A stretch of 64,000 bases of DNA, from contig CM053146.1 of the NCBI GenBank assembly GCA_028571685.1, positions 21,363,431 to 21,427,430 on the forward strand, in the 5' to 3' direction. Below the pieces are notes generated by a model. It ran no database searches. It saw only the letters and a program-made list of their open reading frames with translations, and was not told the origin of the DNA. This document shows, piece after piece, positions 1 through 11,443 of the stretch; the first letter of the stretch is position 1; the number at the start of each line of letters is the position of its first letter. The position numbers and the translations under genes are program-made. The DNA comes from Heterohyrax brucei (taxonomy: Eukaryota > Chordata > Mammalia > Hyracoidea > Procaviidae).

Positions 1-957
1 CCAGGGGCAGTAGCAAGTCTAGGGACCATGCTCCCAGGGGAACCCCCAGGCCTTTGGACCATCAATTGTCATCTTCTAGTAGAGTTCTTGAGGTGTACCC
101 CTGTTTATCTCGTGTTGCCACTGGGACTTGACATTGTGTGCCTCATTACGGCTGTCTTTGGTGGTGGCCAGGCACCATCTGGTTCTTCTGGTTACACACT
201 GATACAGTCACCCATTCACATGAGTCCTTCTGTCTTCTGGGCTCTTTTTCCCTCATGTCTTTGTTGTCCTTGGTGATCATCTGTTCTGGCTGAGTTGGGA
301 CCATTTGCTGTTTCCTCGGATGGCAGCTTGGCAGCTTTTAAGACCCCAGACGCCACTCACCAATGTGGGGTGCAGAGAGCTCTCTTAGCAAAACGCTAGT
401 TGTGCCAATTGGCCTGGAATTCGCCTAAGAGTATGGTCCCCCGCCCCCCGCCCCAGCTACTCTATCCTTGCAGTATTGAGTCAAGATGGAAGGAGTACTC
501 AAGTTATGCTGAAGTCCACTTAATGTTGTTCTTGTTTCTAATGTGTGCTATCACCGCTTTCTCCCAACTAGATTTCTAGTAACTATCTAAACTAAACCCT
601 ACCCCCCTCAACCTCCCTCCCCTCCCCTCCCTTGCAGCTGTCAAAGAGTCTTTTCTTCTATACACAAGTCTGTTTTTGAGATCTTATTGTAGAGGTCTCA
701 TACAGTATTTGTCCTTTTGTCGCTGACTACTTTCACTCAACATAATGTCTTCCAGTTGAAACCAGGTTAGGAGATGTTTCCTGGAATCATCACTATTCTT
801 TATCATTGCGTAGTGCTCCATTGAGTATGTGTACCATAGTTTACCTATCCATCCATCTATTGTTGGGCATCCATCTTTTTGCTACCGTGGACTGTGCTGC
901 GATAAACGTTCTGGTGCACGTGTCCGTTGATGTGAAAGGCCTTGATTCTGTAGGAAT
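1..957 (-). mobile_element. L1 LINE, 3' UTR and end of ORF2 (elephant-type)
   Basis: Read on the minus strand, this is the last part of L1 ORF2 followed by the long elephant-type 3' UTR. The ORF2 end lies at about 723-957, and the complement of the conserved C-terminal stretch encoding a MLSESSQ-like ending is at about 723-760. The same 3' UTR recurs at 11444-12897, 43249-44250 and 59500-60617. The pyrimidine-rich block at 599-634 is the complement of the G-rich tract usual in L1 3' UTRs. The poly(A) end lies left of the window. The element is 5'-truncated near 957, where it meets an older L1. It is a dead copy. Confidence 0.85.
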
Positions 958-3900
958 ATTCAATATTGTTATATACTGCTGTGTATTGAAACTTTCTGCA
1001 ACAAATAGTGACCATCTTTGTCCATGATAGTGGATTTTAAATTAAAAACTATTTTATGTGAGATTAGTATTGCCACACCTGCTCATCTTTGTATACTGTT
1101 AGCTTGGTGTATATTATTCCATCCTTTAATTTTCAATTTGTATATATCTTTAAGTCTTAGGTGTGTTTCTGCTCAACAACATATAGATTGGTTGTGTCTT
1201 TTGATCCAAGATGTCACTCGTTTTCTCTTTATTGGAGCATTCAGCCCATTTAAATTCAGTGTAATTATTGATAGGCATGTGTTTAGTTCTGTCATCTTGA
1301 TGTATTTATTTTTGTGTTTGTTTTAGCCAGCTAGGGCTGCTCTAACAGAAATATCACAGAGTGGATGGCTTTAACAAAGGAAGGTTTATTCTTACACAGT
1401 CCAGTAGGCTACAAGTCCATATTCAGGGTGCCCACTCCAGGGGAAGGCTTTCCCCTTGTCAGCTCTGGAGGAAAGGCCGGTATTGCATCAGTCTTTGTCC
1501 AGGGAGCATCTTGGCACAGGAACTTCAGGTCTGAAGGAGGCACTCTTCTCCCCATGCTGCTTTCTTGATGGTATGGGCTTCCCAGTTTTCTGCCTGCTTC
1601 CCTTTCCTTTTATCTCTTGCAGGTTGAAAGGATTAAGGGGGGGGCAAGCCATACTCCAGGGAAACTCCCTTTACAGTGGAGCAGGGAGGTGATCTTATAA
1701 AGGGATTTACTGTCCCACCCTAATCTTTTAACATACAGCATAGGAAAACCACAAAATGGAGGATACTTACAAGATAATGGGAGTCATAGCCCAGCCACAT
1801 GGTTACACATATTTTTGGGGGGACACAATTTAATCCATTACAGTGTTGGTGTTTTCTCTGTTGCTCTTAATATTCTGTTCTAGGTCATTCTTCTTTATGT
1901 GTTGACTTTTAATCTTTTTCATTGTTGCTTTTGTGTTTGTTGAGACTCCAGTGTTACATCTCTTGTTTTGATATGTTGCCTTGTTATTGTGCTTTGAGGC
2001 TACCCCTATGATCTCCCTTAGTATTCTAAGTGTAAACCCACTTTTAACTTTAGCATATCTTTTTAACTTCCTCTACATCTGAAAGGACTGTAACTACTGT
2101 AGTATATCCCTCTTTTTAGTGTGATTGTGTCATAGTTTTTGTGATACAATCACTAGTTCCCTTCTTTTAATATTGTAGCTTTGATTGAGTTTTGTGCCTT
2201 CTCTAATTGGGTAGGTTTCTGAATGTTGTGCCCTGCATTGCCTCCTTAAGTATACACTTAATGGTTTTGTTTTTTCAAAGCAAAGAGCTTCTCTCAGTAT
2301 TTCTTGTAGTCTTGGCTTGGTTTTTACAAAGTCTCTAAGCTTCTGTTTATATGCAAATGTCTTAATTTCATCTTCATATTTTAGAGACAGTTTTGCAGAT
2401 ATATAATTCTTGGTGGGAAGTTTTTCTCCTTCAAGGCTTTGAATGTGTCATCCCATTGCCTCCCTGCCAACGTTGTTTCCACCAAGAAGTCAGATGAAAG
2501 CCTACAGGGTTTCCTCTGAACATTAGCTTTGCTTTGAGTCATGTTGTCTTTAAGACTTTCTGCTTATATTTCATTTTATGAAGCTTTATTATAATATGTT
2601 TTGGTGTCTTTCTTTTGGGGTTATTTTTTGTGGGATTTGATACAGGTCTTGGATATCTATGTTCTCTTCTTTCACAATTTCAGGGGAGGGTTGTGTCAGC
2701 AATGCAACAACAATACTCTGTGTTTCCAGCTATCCCTCCCTGTTTAGGAGCTCCAGTTAATAGTAGATTATTCCTCTTAATAGAATCCCACAAGTGTCTT
2801 AATCATTCTTCATTTTTCTTATTTCTTTTCTCTGATTTCTCCTCATAAGTGCTGGGGTCAGTTACTCTATCCTGAAAGTCACTAAGTCTGACTTTAAATT
2901 CCTCAATTCTGCTCATTTGGCTTTGGATTGAATTATCTAATTCTGTCATTTTGTTATTGGTCTGATGGATTTTGGATCATTGAATTTTCATCAGTTTGAA
3001 TAGCTTCTTTAATGTTTCATTTTTCTCTGCTGCGTTTTGTTTAATCTCCAGGAGGGCTCTCTAGATAATTCTTTTGTACTCAAACTCCTATAGTTTCAGA
3101 AAGGCTTCTTCATTTGGGAAATTTTTTGATTCTTTATTTTGGGAATTTTCCAGAGCTGTGGTGGGCTGTTTTTTCAAATGGTTAGTGATGGTCTGTTGCC
3201 TTTGGGCCATCTAGAGGCAGTTTAGTTTCTCTGATGTTACCTCAACAGGAACTGAAGCATAATTCTCAGCAGGGAGTTGATCACCAGCCACCATTGTGTA
3301 CTCTAGTGGCTGGCCCAAGTGGACTTTCTGTGGTGGCAGCCTCTGCCTCCTGGCTGGCAAAGACACCACACTACATATGGAGTCCCTTGGGAGCTGTCAA
3401 CTGACCCCATGATGTGGGTCAGTAAAGGCTGGAAGAGACGCCATTGGCTGCTCAGCTGTTATTGCTCCAGGCAGTCTTATTTTAAAAAGCTAGAAACTAT
3501 TTGACAGTTGCCCAAATCAATCAGGCCATCAGGTGTGGCAGGCTCTGCCTTCTGGCGAGCAACAGAAACACTTCTTCAGCCATCCCCAGGTGCTGTGACA
3601 TAGTTTAAAGTAGGGAGGGGCTACAGCTCTGCTGCCATCCTAAGCTGGGCCTTATCCATAAGGCAACAGTGTGCTAAACACAGCGTTTCTGCCGGAAAAA
3701 TGCTCCTCGGACTGCCACTGCCTCCCAGCCTGAGAATTAGCTGCTGCTGAGGCCTCCAGTTGGGTGACTCCACCTCCCAGCTGACCAAAGTGGCATCCCG
3801 GTCAAGCTGCCCATCCTGCCACAAAAAAAGCAGAATCTATTAAAGAGCTCAGAAAAGAGAGGGTGGAGGGGCTGTGGTTCCCTCAGTTTCCTGCTGGACT

Positions 3901-4265
3901 CTCAAAATATGGCTATTCCACACACTGTCTCTCTGCTGTGCCACATGCTGTTCAGTTGACCACTGCTGCTCAGTGTATCTGCCAGCTCATGCCCATCCTC
4001 CACTTCCCAGCCAACAAAAAGAAAAAAATAAAAGCACCAGCTTCTGCAGTCCACCCAAGCTGCAAGTCAGCAGAAGCAGAGCTCAGTGAGAGAGAGAGGA
4101 AGTTTTCCATTTGGTGACATGCAGTCCAATCTGACAACACTATGCCATGTCTTAGGGCTCCCTGGGTGTCTAGAATGCTCTGTTCAATTATCAGTCCAGG
4201 CCACAGTTTTCAGAGGCAATTTAGAAGATATATGTCTAGTCTGCTATCTTGGCTCAGCCCCCTTT
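958..4265 (-). mobile_element. Older L1 LINE, 5' half (endonuclease part of ORF2, ORF1, 5' UTR)
   Basis: Minus-strand L1. About 958-1318 matches the endonuclease end of ORF2, 1848-3100 the ORF1 region, and 3100-4265 a 5' UTR-like segment. The 5' end is near 4265, where the complement reads as a GGGGCTGAGCCAAGATAGCAG-like start, the usual L1 5' terminus (compare GGGGCTAAGATGGCAG at 46624). It is interrupted by an LTR at 1319-1842. The reading frames are broken throughout. The missing 3' part should lie left of the window, displaced by the younger L1 at 1-957. Confidence 0.75.
1319..1842 (-). mobile_element. Solo LTR, MaLR/MLT1-like, ~520-bp family
   Basis: The 524-bp element begins TG and ends CA. 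It is the reverse complement of an MLT1-like LTR whose plus-strand copy is at 56022-56542. It is flanked by a perfect 5-bp target-site duplication, GTGTT at 1314-1318 and 1843-1847, which is typical of ERVL/MaLR integration. It sits inside the older L1. There is no internal retroviral sequence, so this is a solo LTR left by LTR-LTR recombination. Seven copies of the family occur in the window. Confidence 0.85.
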
Positions 4266-7038
4266 AAAGTCTATTTTTTCAGAGATTAGTGTTGCCATTC
4301 CTGCTCTTTTTTGAATGTTATTAGCTTGATATATATGTATAAGTTGTAGATTGCTTATGTCTTTGAGTCTAAGGTGTGTCTCCTGTAAACAGCATATAGA
4401 TGTGTCACATTTTTTAAATCAAGTCTGTTACTATCCTTCTCTTTATTGGTATATTTAGTCCATTTACATTCAGTGTGATTGTTGATAGATATGGTGTTAG
4501 GTGCTGTCATTTTGATGCTGTTTGGAGATGTTGTGGACAATTGCTCTGTTACATTTAATTTTCTGTGCTGAGTCTTTTCTTCATGGCTTTCAGGGTTTTG
4601 TTTTTTTTTTTTAATTGCTGAGATTTTGTGTATTGCTTGCTTTCAGCTTGCCTGTAGTTTTGGGGTGTAGAATTATAGGTTTCTTTTGTGGTTATTCCCT
4701 TAGTCCACTTTATTAATCTAACAGTAATCCAAACTTCAATGTTATTGTATCTCCTTGACTTCTTCCACATCTGAAAGATCTGTGGGTACATTTCTTTAGC
4801 CCTGTTTTTCATATAATGCTGTTGTCAATTAAATCTTGAGATCTCTGAATTTCTGTTTTTGTGACTTGGCTTTGACTGTCATTTTTAGATTTCTTGTCCT
4901 CATGTTATCTACATGATCTGTCAAGCATTAATGTTTGAGTATATATTTGATGTTATTGATTTTCTAATCTAAGAACTTCCTTTAATATTTCTTGTGATTT
5001 GGGTTTCCTTTTTGCAAATTCTCTAAAGTTCTGTTTATCCGTGAAAGTCCTAATTTCATCTTCATATTTGAGAGATGATTTTGTAGGGTATATAATCCTC
5101 AGTTAGTAGTGTTTTTCTTTAAAGGCTTTGTATGTGTTGTCCCATTTTCTTCCTGCCAGGATGGTTTCAGCTGAGTAATCTGAGCTTGATCTTAATATTT
5201 TTGTTTTTTAGGTTACTTTTTGTTTAAGCCTGCCTGCCCTTAATAGTCTCTCCTTATCTCTACTTTTATTGAATTTGATTATAATATGCCTTCTTGTGTT
5301 TCTTTTGGGATCTATCTTGAGTGGTGTTCAAGGAGCATCCTGAATGGATATCTTCTCATCTTTCATGATATCAGGGAAGTTTTCTGTCAGCATGTCTTCA
5401 ACAATTCTCCTATATTTTCTGTTATCCCCTCTTGTTCTGGTACTCCAAGCACTTGTGTATTATCCCTCTTGATACAACCCCCACATATAACTGTTAGCAA
5501 TTCTTCATTCTTATTGAATCTTTTATCTGATTTTTCCTTGCTTGTGTTACTGTCACTTACTTTGTCTTCAGTCTCACTATTTCTGTATTCCATTTCCTCA
5601 ATCCTATTCCTTTGGCTTTCTATTGAGTTACCAAACTCAGTAGTTTTGTTGTTAATCTGTTGAATTTTGAATCATTGCTGCTCAAGAATTTCTTACAGCT
5701 TGTTTAATTTTTCAGTGTGTTCTGCTGCATTTTGCTTGATCTCTTTCCTGATACCTTGCACTGCTCTTCACATCAGTGTTTTATATCCTGTCTCTGATAA
5801 TTGCAGGATTTTTTTTTAATCTAAGAAATCCATTGATACTTTATTTTGGGAGTCTTCAGGAGCAGTGATAGTCTGCTTCTTTAAATGTTTAGAAATTAAT
5901 TGTTGTCTCTGAGCCATCAGAAAGTCTTTGCAGTTTATTATTCTTTGGTTATTGTGGTTTAAGTCCTATCTATGGATGCACTGGAGTTTTGAACTGGCTT
6001 GATTTTTGAAGACTTAATAATTTGGTTGACCTGTCCAGTGTCTCTCTGTTGGAGCTGGGCTGGTGTTTCTCCATGCAGCCAGATGACTTTCTGTTCCTTG
6101 ATCTTACTGTCCTGCGCTGTCTTAGACATGCCACCACAGCTCTCCTTAGTTTGATCTGCCTGTTGATCTCCTGCCTGGTCCTACAGTACTCTGGTCCATG
6201 TGTAATCCTCTGCACCACCATTCCTGGGCTGTGGGTGTGCCCCATGCCACTTCTGTCACCCCTAGACCCAAGCATCACCCATTCCCCTGCCTGCAGGTTG
6301 GGTATATTATTGTGCCACTATCACCACTCCCAGTGGTCTCATCATTTGCACCACTGCCATCACTGCCAGTGAGCTGGGTGGATCACCTACACTGCTGCCA
6401 CCCCAGCCCCTGGTCCAGGTACATCATCCATAGCTCCGCCACTGCTCCTCATGCATTGGGTGTGTCACCTGTACTATTGCTGTTGCTATCCCAGTTTTGT
6501 AGCATCATGTAAGATGCTGCCGCCTACTGGCTGTGTGCACCCACACTGCTGTACAGGCATTCACATGTTCCTGTGTCACAACTCCGTGGACAACCTGACC
6601 CAAGCCTCCTCGCCTAGTCTCATTCTAAGCCCCACCAGGCCAGTGGGTCCAAATGCCCTCTGACTGCCTGCTTGTTTGGTCTTAAGTCCCTGTGACCTAT
6701 GTGGAAGCCTTCAGCCTTAGGCTTCTTTGTTTAGGTCACTGTCCATCAGCTTTGCTGGGCCAGCATTGCTCCAGTGCTTGTGGTGTCTCTAAGAACCACA
6801 CTGCGACTTTGTTTTGGTTGGAGAGTTTTACTCTGTCTTCCTCACCATATTGTTTCTTCCAGGGTGCCCCAGCATTCCTGTGACATTCCTGTCACCCAGT
6901 CTGTTCTTATATTTTTATACCAGGTGTTCAGGCCTCCTGGAATGCTCAGTTTGATCAGATCATTTGGTTTTGCAGTTCTTTGTTTTTAGAGGGTTGGGCA
7001 AGGTCATGTGACTTCTCTGCATCTTTATTTTGCCTCCA
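4266..7038 (-). mobile_element. Second old L1 LINE, 5' half
   Basis: Minus-strand L1 beginning in the endonuclease region of ORF2 (about 4266-4560), followed by the ORF1 region (about 4900-5790) and a 5' UTR to about 7038. A decayed ORF1 piece on the minus strand at 5387-5593 carries a GVPEQEG motif resembling the GVPE-type motif of L1 ORF1p. Its endonuclease end abuts the 5' terminus of the previous L1 at 4265/4266, as expected if that L1 inserted into this one. The right boundary is approximate. Confidence 0.65.
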
Positions 7039-7369
7039 GTTACCCAAAATTTTTGATATTTTTCTTTGGTCACAGCTTTCTCTAAGATCAGCTGGATGAC
7101 CCTATGCTACACCACTAAGGGCCTAGTGGATCAAAGACTCCTTGAAAGTTTAAAGGGACTGTAGTATGGAGCAAGGTTGGAGCCAGAAACTACCAATCAT
7201 GAGCTTTCAACAATTTCCTTTAAATAACCATAATTGTCCTCGCCTATAGTAATTAAAAATCAGATCCAGAGCTGTATCTCTTAGGAAATAGGTGTTTAGT
7301 GAACATTTTCCATGTTTTACGACAGTGCTAGATGTCGTAGGAAAGACAGGTGCATGTTACAGTGGAAAA

Positions 7370-7498
7370 TCCAACACATGTGGATGCCTGTTTTGCTGCC
7401 AACTTGTTATGCATCTTTAGACAAATTATTTCATTTTCCTCAACTTCTGTTTTCTCATCTGTGCAATGGGTAATGTGTATTATTTAGGTGAATTATAA
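7370..7498 (+). repeat. MIR SINE fragment
   Basis: The segment follows the MIR core and tail order: a cell-cycle of short blocks resembling 'TTAGACAAATTATTT', then a CTCAACTTCTGTTTTCTCATC-like block, then GTGCAATGGGTAAT, all on the plus strand. The copy is old and diverged. The flanks at 7039-7369 and 7499-7566 contain nothing I recognise. Confidence 0.55.
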
Positions 7499-7566
7499 AA
7501 CCACACAGAAGAAACGCAAGACTTAGACTAAACAATCTAGAGGCTTAGTTCTTGTCTCCATGTGGC

Positions 7567-8405
7567 TTTCTTTTATTTATTCAATCATTTATTTATTTTT
7601 AATTGTACATTAGGTGAAAGTTTATAGAACAAATTGATTCTCATTTAATAGTTTGTACATAAAGTGTTTCATGGCTTTGGTTTCAATCTACACAATATGT
7701 TGGCACCCTCCCCATGTCTGCCTTGGTTTCTCTGTTTCCTGGCTATCTACCATTCCTGTCTTCTCATCTTTGATTTTGCACAAATACTGCCCTTTTGATC
7801 TGGTACAACTGATTATTCTAAGAAGCATATTCTTTCCAGGTGTTATTGTTTATTTTATAGGTGTGTAGATTGTTTGGCTGGAAGATGGTTTCCAGGAATA
7901 GCTTTGGTCCCAGGTCAGAAAGTTGTCTTAGGGCCATAGTTTCTCCAGTCTCTGATAGACCAGTGACTCTGGGCTATTTTGTGAATTTGGATTTTGTTCT
8001 GTATTTTTTTCTCCCACACTGTCTAGGACCTTTGTTGTTAACCATGGTCAGAGTTATTGATAGTGGTAGCTGGGCACCATCTAGTACTTCTGGTCTCAGG
8101 CTAGTAGAGGCTATCATTTGTGTGGACCATTTACCTTTTAGATTAATTGCTTCCTTGAGTCTTCTGAGTCATAAAGGTATCTTAGGACCATAGTCTTAGG
8201 GGTTCCTCCAGTCTCTGTCAGACCAGTAATTCTGGTCTTTTTTGGAATTTGATTTTTTTGTTCTGCATTTTTCTTATGCTCTGTCAGGGACCTTCTGTTG
8301 TGATCCTGGTGAGAGCTCTTGATAGCAGTAACTGAGTACCATCTAGTTCTTCTGGTCTTGGGGTTATGTCAATGTGTCCATTAGTCCTTTGGACTAATTG
8401 CTCTC
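7567..8405 (-). mobile_element. L1 LINE 3' UTR (old subfamily) with internal duplication
   Basis: Read on the minus strand, this ends in an A-rich tail (complement at 7567-7605) preceded by an ACTTTCACCTAATGTACAAT-like block. The same end is seen on the plus strand at 57690-57726 and around 40600. It contains an approximate tandem duplication: 7927-8105 and 8181-8370 share the series CTTAGG(G/A)CCATAG, CTCCAGTCTCTG and GGTA/GTACCATCTAG in the same order. It may be the 3' end of the L1 at 10094-17723, separated from it by an RTE insertion. Confidence 0.65.
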
Positions 8406-9953
8406 TTGTTGTTAGGTGCCATTAAGTTGGTTCCAACTCATAGCGACCCAGTGAACAACAGAATGAAACACTGCTCGATCTTGTACCATGTCCACAATTG
8501 TTTTTATGCTTAAGCCCATTGTTATGACCCCTGCATCAATCCATCTCACTGAGGGTCTTCCTCTTGTTTGCTGACCATCCACTCTACCAAGCATGATGTC
8601 CTTATCAAGGGACTGATCCTTCTTGATAACATGTCCAAAGTGTAAGACACAGTCTTGCGATCTTTGCTTCCAAGGAGTACTCTGACTGGACTTCTCCCAG
8701 AACAGATCTGTTTGTTCTTTTGGTGGTCCATGGTACAGTCAACATTCTTCTCCCACACCACAATTCAAAGCCATCAATTCTTCTTCTGTCTTCTTTGTTC
8801 ACGGTCCAGCTTTTGCATGCATATGATGTGACTGAAAATACCATAGCTTGGGTCAGGAGCATTTTAGTCTTCAGGGGTGGCATCTTTACTTTTGAATACT
8901 TTAAAGAGATCCCTGGCAGCAGATTTTCTCAATGCAATGCATCTTCTGATTTCTTGACTGCTGCTTCCACGAGTGTTGATTGTGGACTCAAGTAAAATGA
9001 AATCCTCAACAACCTCAATCTTTTCTCCATTTATGATAATGTTGCTTCCTGGTCCAGTTGTGAGGATTTTTGTTTCCCTGATGTTGAGATACAATCCTTA
9101 ATGAAGGCTGTGGTCCTTGATCTTCATCAGTAATTGTCTCAAATCCTCTTCACTTCCAGCAAGTAATGTGGTATCATTTGCAGGTTGTTAATGAGTCCTC
9201 CTCCAATTCTGATGCCTCCTTATTCTTCACAGAATCTGGCTTCTTGGGTTATTTGCTCAGTATACAGATTAAAAAGGTATAGTGAAAGGATAAAACCTTG
9301 ATGCACACCTTTCCTGACTTTAAACCATGCAGTGTCCTTCTGTTCTGTTCACACAACTGCCTCTTGATCCATATACAGATTCCTTAACAGCACAATTAGG
9401 TATTCTAGAATTCCTATTTTCTGCAATGTAAGCCATAATTTAGTATAATCCACACAGTCAAATGCTTTTGTGTAGTCAATGAAACACAAGCAAACATCTT
9501 GCTGGTATTCTTTGCTTTCAGCAAAGATTCATCTGACATCAGCAGTGATATCCCTAGTTCTATGTCCTCTTCTGAACCCAGCTGGAATTTCTGGCAGTTC
9601 CTTGTCAGTATACTGTTGCAGTCACTTTTGAACGCTCTTGAGCAAAATTTTACTTTGTATGATATCACTGATATTGTTCAGTAATTTCCACGTTTGGTTG
9701 GATCACCTTTCTTTGGAATGGACGTAAATATTGGTCTCTTCCAATCAGTTGGCTAGGTAGCTGTCCTCTGAATTTCTTGGCATGATGAGTGAGCACTTCC
9801 AGTGCCGCATCTGTTTGTTGAAATATCTGAATTGATATCCCATCAGTTCCTGGAGCCTTGTTTGTTGCCAAGGCCTTCAATGCAGCTTCGACTTCTTCCT
9901 CAGCACCACTGGTTCCTGATCATATGCTACCTCTTCAAATGGCTGAACACTGA
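8406..9953 (-). mobile_element. RTE LINE (RTE1_LA/BovB-like), 5'-truncated
   Basis: The left end, TTGTTGTTAGGTGCC (complement GGCACCTAACAACAA), is the conserved 3' terminus of afrotherian RTE. The sequence then runs backwards through the reverse-transcriptase ORF to about 9953, where it stops at a sequence I cannot join to RTE. At about 1.55 kb it holds roughly the 3' half of the element. The ORF is broken by stops and frameshifts, so the copy cannot move itself. The 3' tail is shared with AfroSINEs, which are known to use RTE machinery. Confidence 0.85.
8605..9880 (-). pseudogene. RTE reverse-transcriptase ORF remnant
   Basis: Decayed minus-strand coding trace inside the RTE copy. The piece at 9665-9880 carries NKAPGTDGI, the conserved RT block found in RTE, CR1 and L2 LINEs. 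The piece at 8864-9094 has a TTGPGSNIIINGEKIEVV segment from the region after the RT palm. The piece at 8605-8883 contains SWTVNKEDRRRIDGFELWC, the C-terminal domain typical of RTE/BovB. The pieces lie in different frames, so at least two frameshifts and several stops separate them. I do not see a YADD-type catalytic box intact in a single open frame. Confidence 0.8.
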
Positions 9954-10093
9954 CCCGGATGCAGGCCACTTGCCCAAGCAAACTCCTTTTCAACTGATTG
10001 TCTCCTCAAAGTAGATCCCATCATGGGGGTGATCACATAGAAATACTGAGAATCATGACCCAGGCAAATTGACACACAATCTACATTACAGCC
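9954..10093. other. Unresolved segment, possibly LTR-derived
   Basis: This 140-bp stretch lies between the RTE copy and the old L1. Part of it (about 10050-10085, AATCATGACCCAGGCAAATTG) resembles the AATCATGGCCCAGCCAAATTG-type block near one end of the ~520-bp LTR family, but I cannot align the rest. It could be a decayed LTR fragment. Confidence 0.3.
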
Positions 10094-10396
10094 ATTTTTA
10101 ATTGGATTATTTGTCTTTTAATTTTTGAGGTGTTGAAGTTTTCCATAAACTTTAGAGATCAGATCCTTGCCATATATTTCATAGCCAATTTTTCCCCCTC
10201 CAAATCTGTAGGTTCTCGTTTTACTTTTATGGAGAAGTCTTTTGTTGAACACAAGTGTTTAGCTTTTAGGAGGTTTCATTTATGTAGTTTGATTTTCTGC
10301 TTTGTGTACATTTTCAGTTACATTTGGTATTCTATTTATGGCATATAATAGGGCCCATAGCACTGTCCCTGTTTTTTCCCCCATGACCTTTATAGT

Positions 10397-10818
10397 TTTG
10401 TTGTTGTTAGGTACTACTGAGTCAGTTCCAACTCATAGCAACTCTGTTAACAACAGCCCCCCACCCCCCACAAAAACACTGTCCAGCCCTGCACCATGCC
10501 CATAATCATTTTTATGCTTATGCTCAGTGTTGCAGCCACTGTGCCTACCCATTTTGGGGAGGGTGTTCCTCTTTTTCACTGACCTACTTCACCAGCATGA
10601 TGTGTTCCTCCTCAGACTGATTCCTCCTGACAACATGTCCAAAGTATGTAAGATGCAGTCTTACTATGCTTGCTTGCAAGGAGCACTCTAGCTATACCTC
10701 TTCTAGAACAGATCTGTTGGTTCTTTTGGCAGTCCATGATATGTTCAGTATTATCCTCCAAAACCACAGTTCTTCTATCTTCTTTGTTTATTGTCTAGCT
10801 TTCACATGCATATGATGC
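10397..10818 (-). mobile_element. RTE LINE fragment, 3' end
   Basis: It starts with TTGTTGTTGTTAGGTACTAC, the complement of the RTE 3' terminus, and follows the same order as 8406-8830, ending near a CACATGCATATGATG block. It splits L1 ORF2 between 10396 and 10819, and the L1 sequence resumes in register. It contains a C-rich interruption at about 10458-10470. It is only the last ~420 bp of RTE and encodes no intact protein. Confidence 0.8.
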
Positions 10819-11443
10819 ACATTTTTAGATTTGAGTTATTTAAGTTTTGGGCCCATTTTGAGTTAGTTTTTGTGTATGCTGTGAGTATGGTTCTGTTTCA
10901 TTTTTCTACAGAGACATATCCAGTTCTTCCGGTATCATTTGTGGAAAAGACTGCCTCTTTTCCATGGAATGGACTTGGTCCTTTCTCAAAGATTCAGCTG
11001 TCCATAGAAGGATGGATTGGTCTGCACATCTGTTGTTGTACCAGTACCAGGCTGTTTTGATTGCCATGGCTGTTAGTAGATTCTGAGATCAGGTAGTGTG
11101 AGGCTGCATACTTTATTCTTCTTTAATAATTCTTTACTTATTTAGGGCCTCTTTCCCTTCCATGTAAAGTTAGTGATTAGTTTTTCCATTTCACTGAAGA
11201 CTGCTGTTAGGATTTGGATAGGGACTGCATTGTATCTATAGACTGCTTTGGCTAGTATGGACATTTTTACAATGTTAAGTTTTCATATCCAAGAGGATGA
11301 TGTTTTTCTATTTATGTAGGTCTCTTCTGGTTTCTTGTAGTAGTTTGTAATTTTCTCTGTGTAAGTCTTTTATGTCTCTGGTTATGTTTATTCTTAAGCA
11401 TTTTACCTCTTGAGGGGGCTGTTGAAAATGGTATTGTTTTCTT

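Noticed and set aside
599..634. C-rich run as a possible promoter (Sp1-like) element
   Set aside because: It is the complement of the G-rich tract of an L1 3' UTR and recurs at 12787-12820 and 44148-44186 at the same L1 position.
6022..6512. Overlapping Cys/His/Pro-rich open frames of 116 and 104 codons
   Set aside because: They lie in the 5' UTR of an antisense L1. The CAC/CCA-rich composition explains the residues.
7927..8370. Possible CRISPR-like or satellite array because of repeated blocks
   Set aside because: There are only two units of about 180 bp inside an L1 3' UTR, in a mammalian genome. It is a simple duplication.
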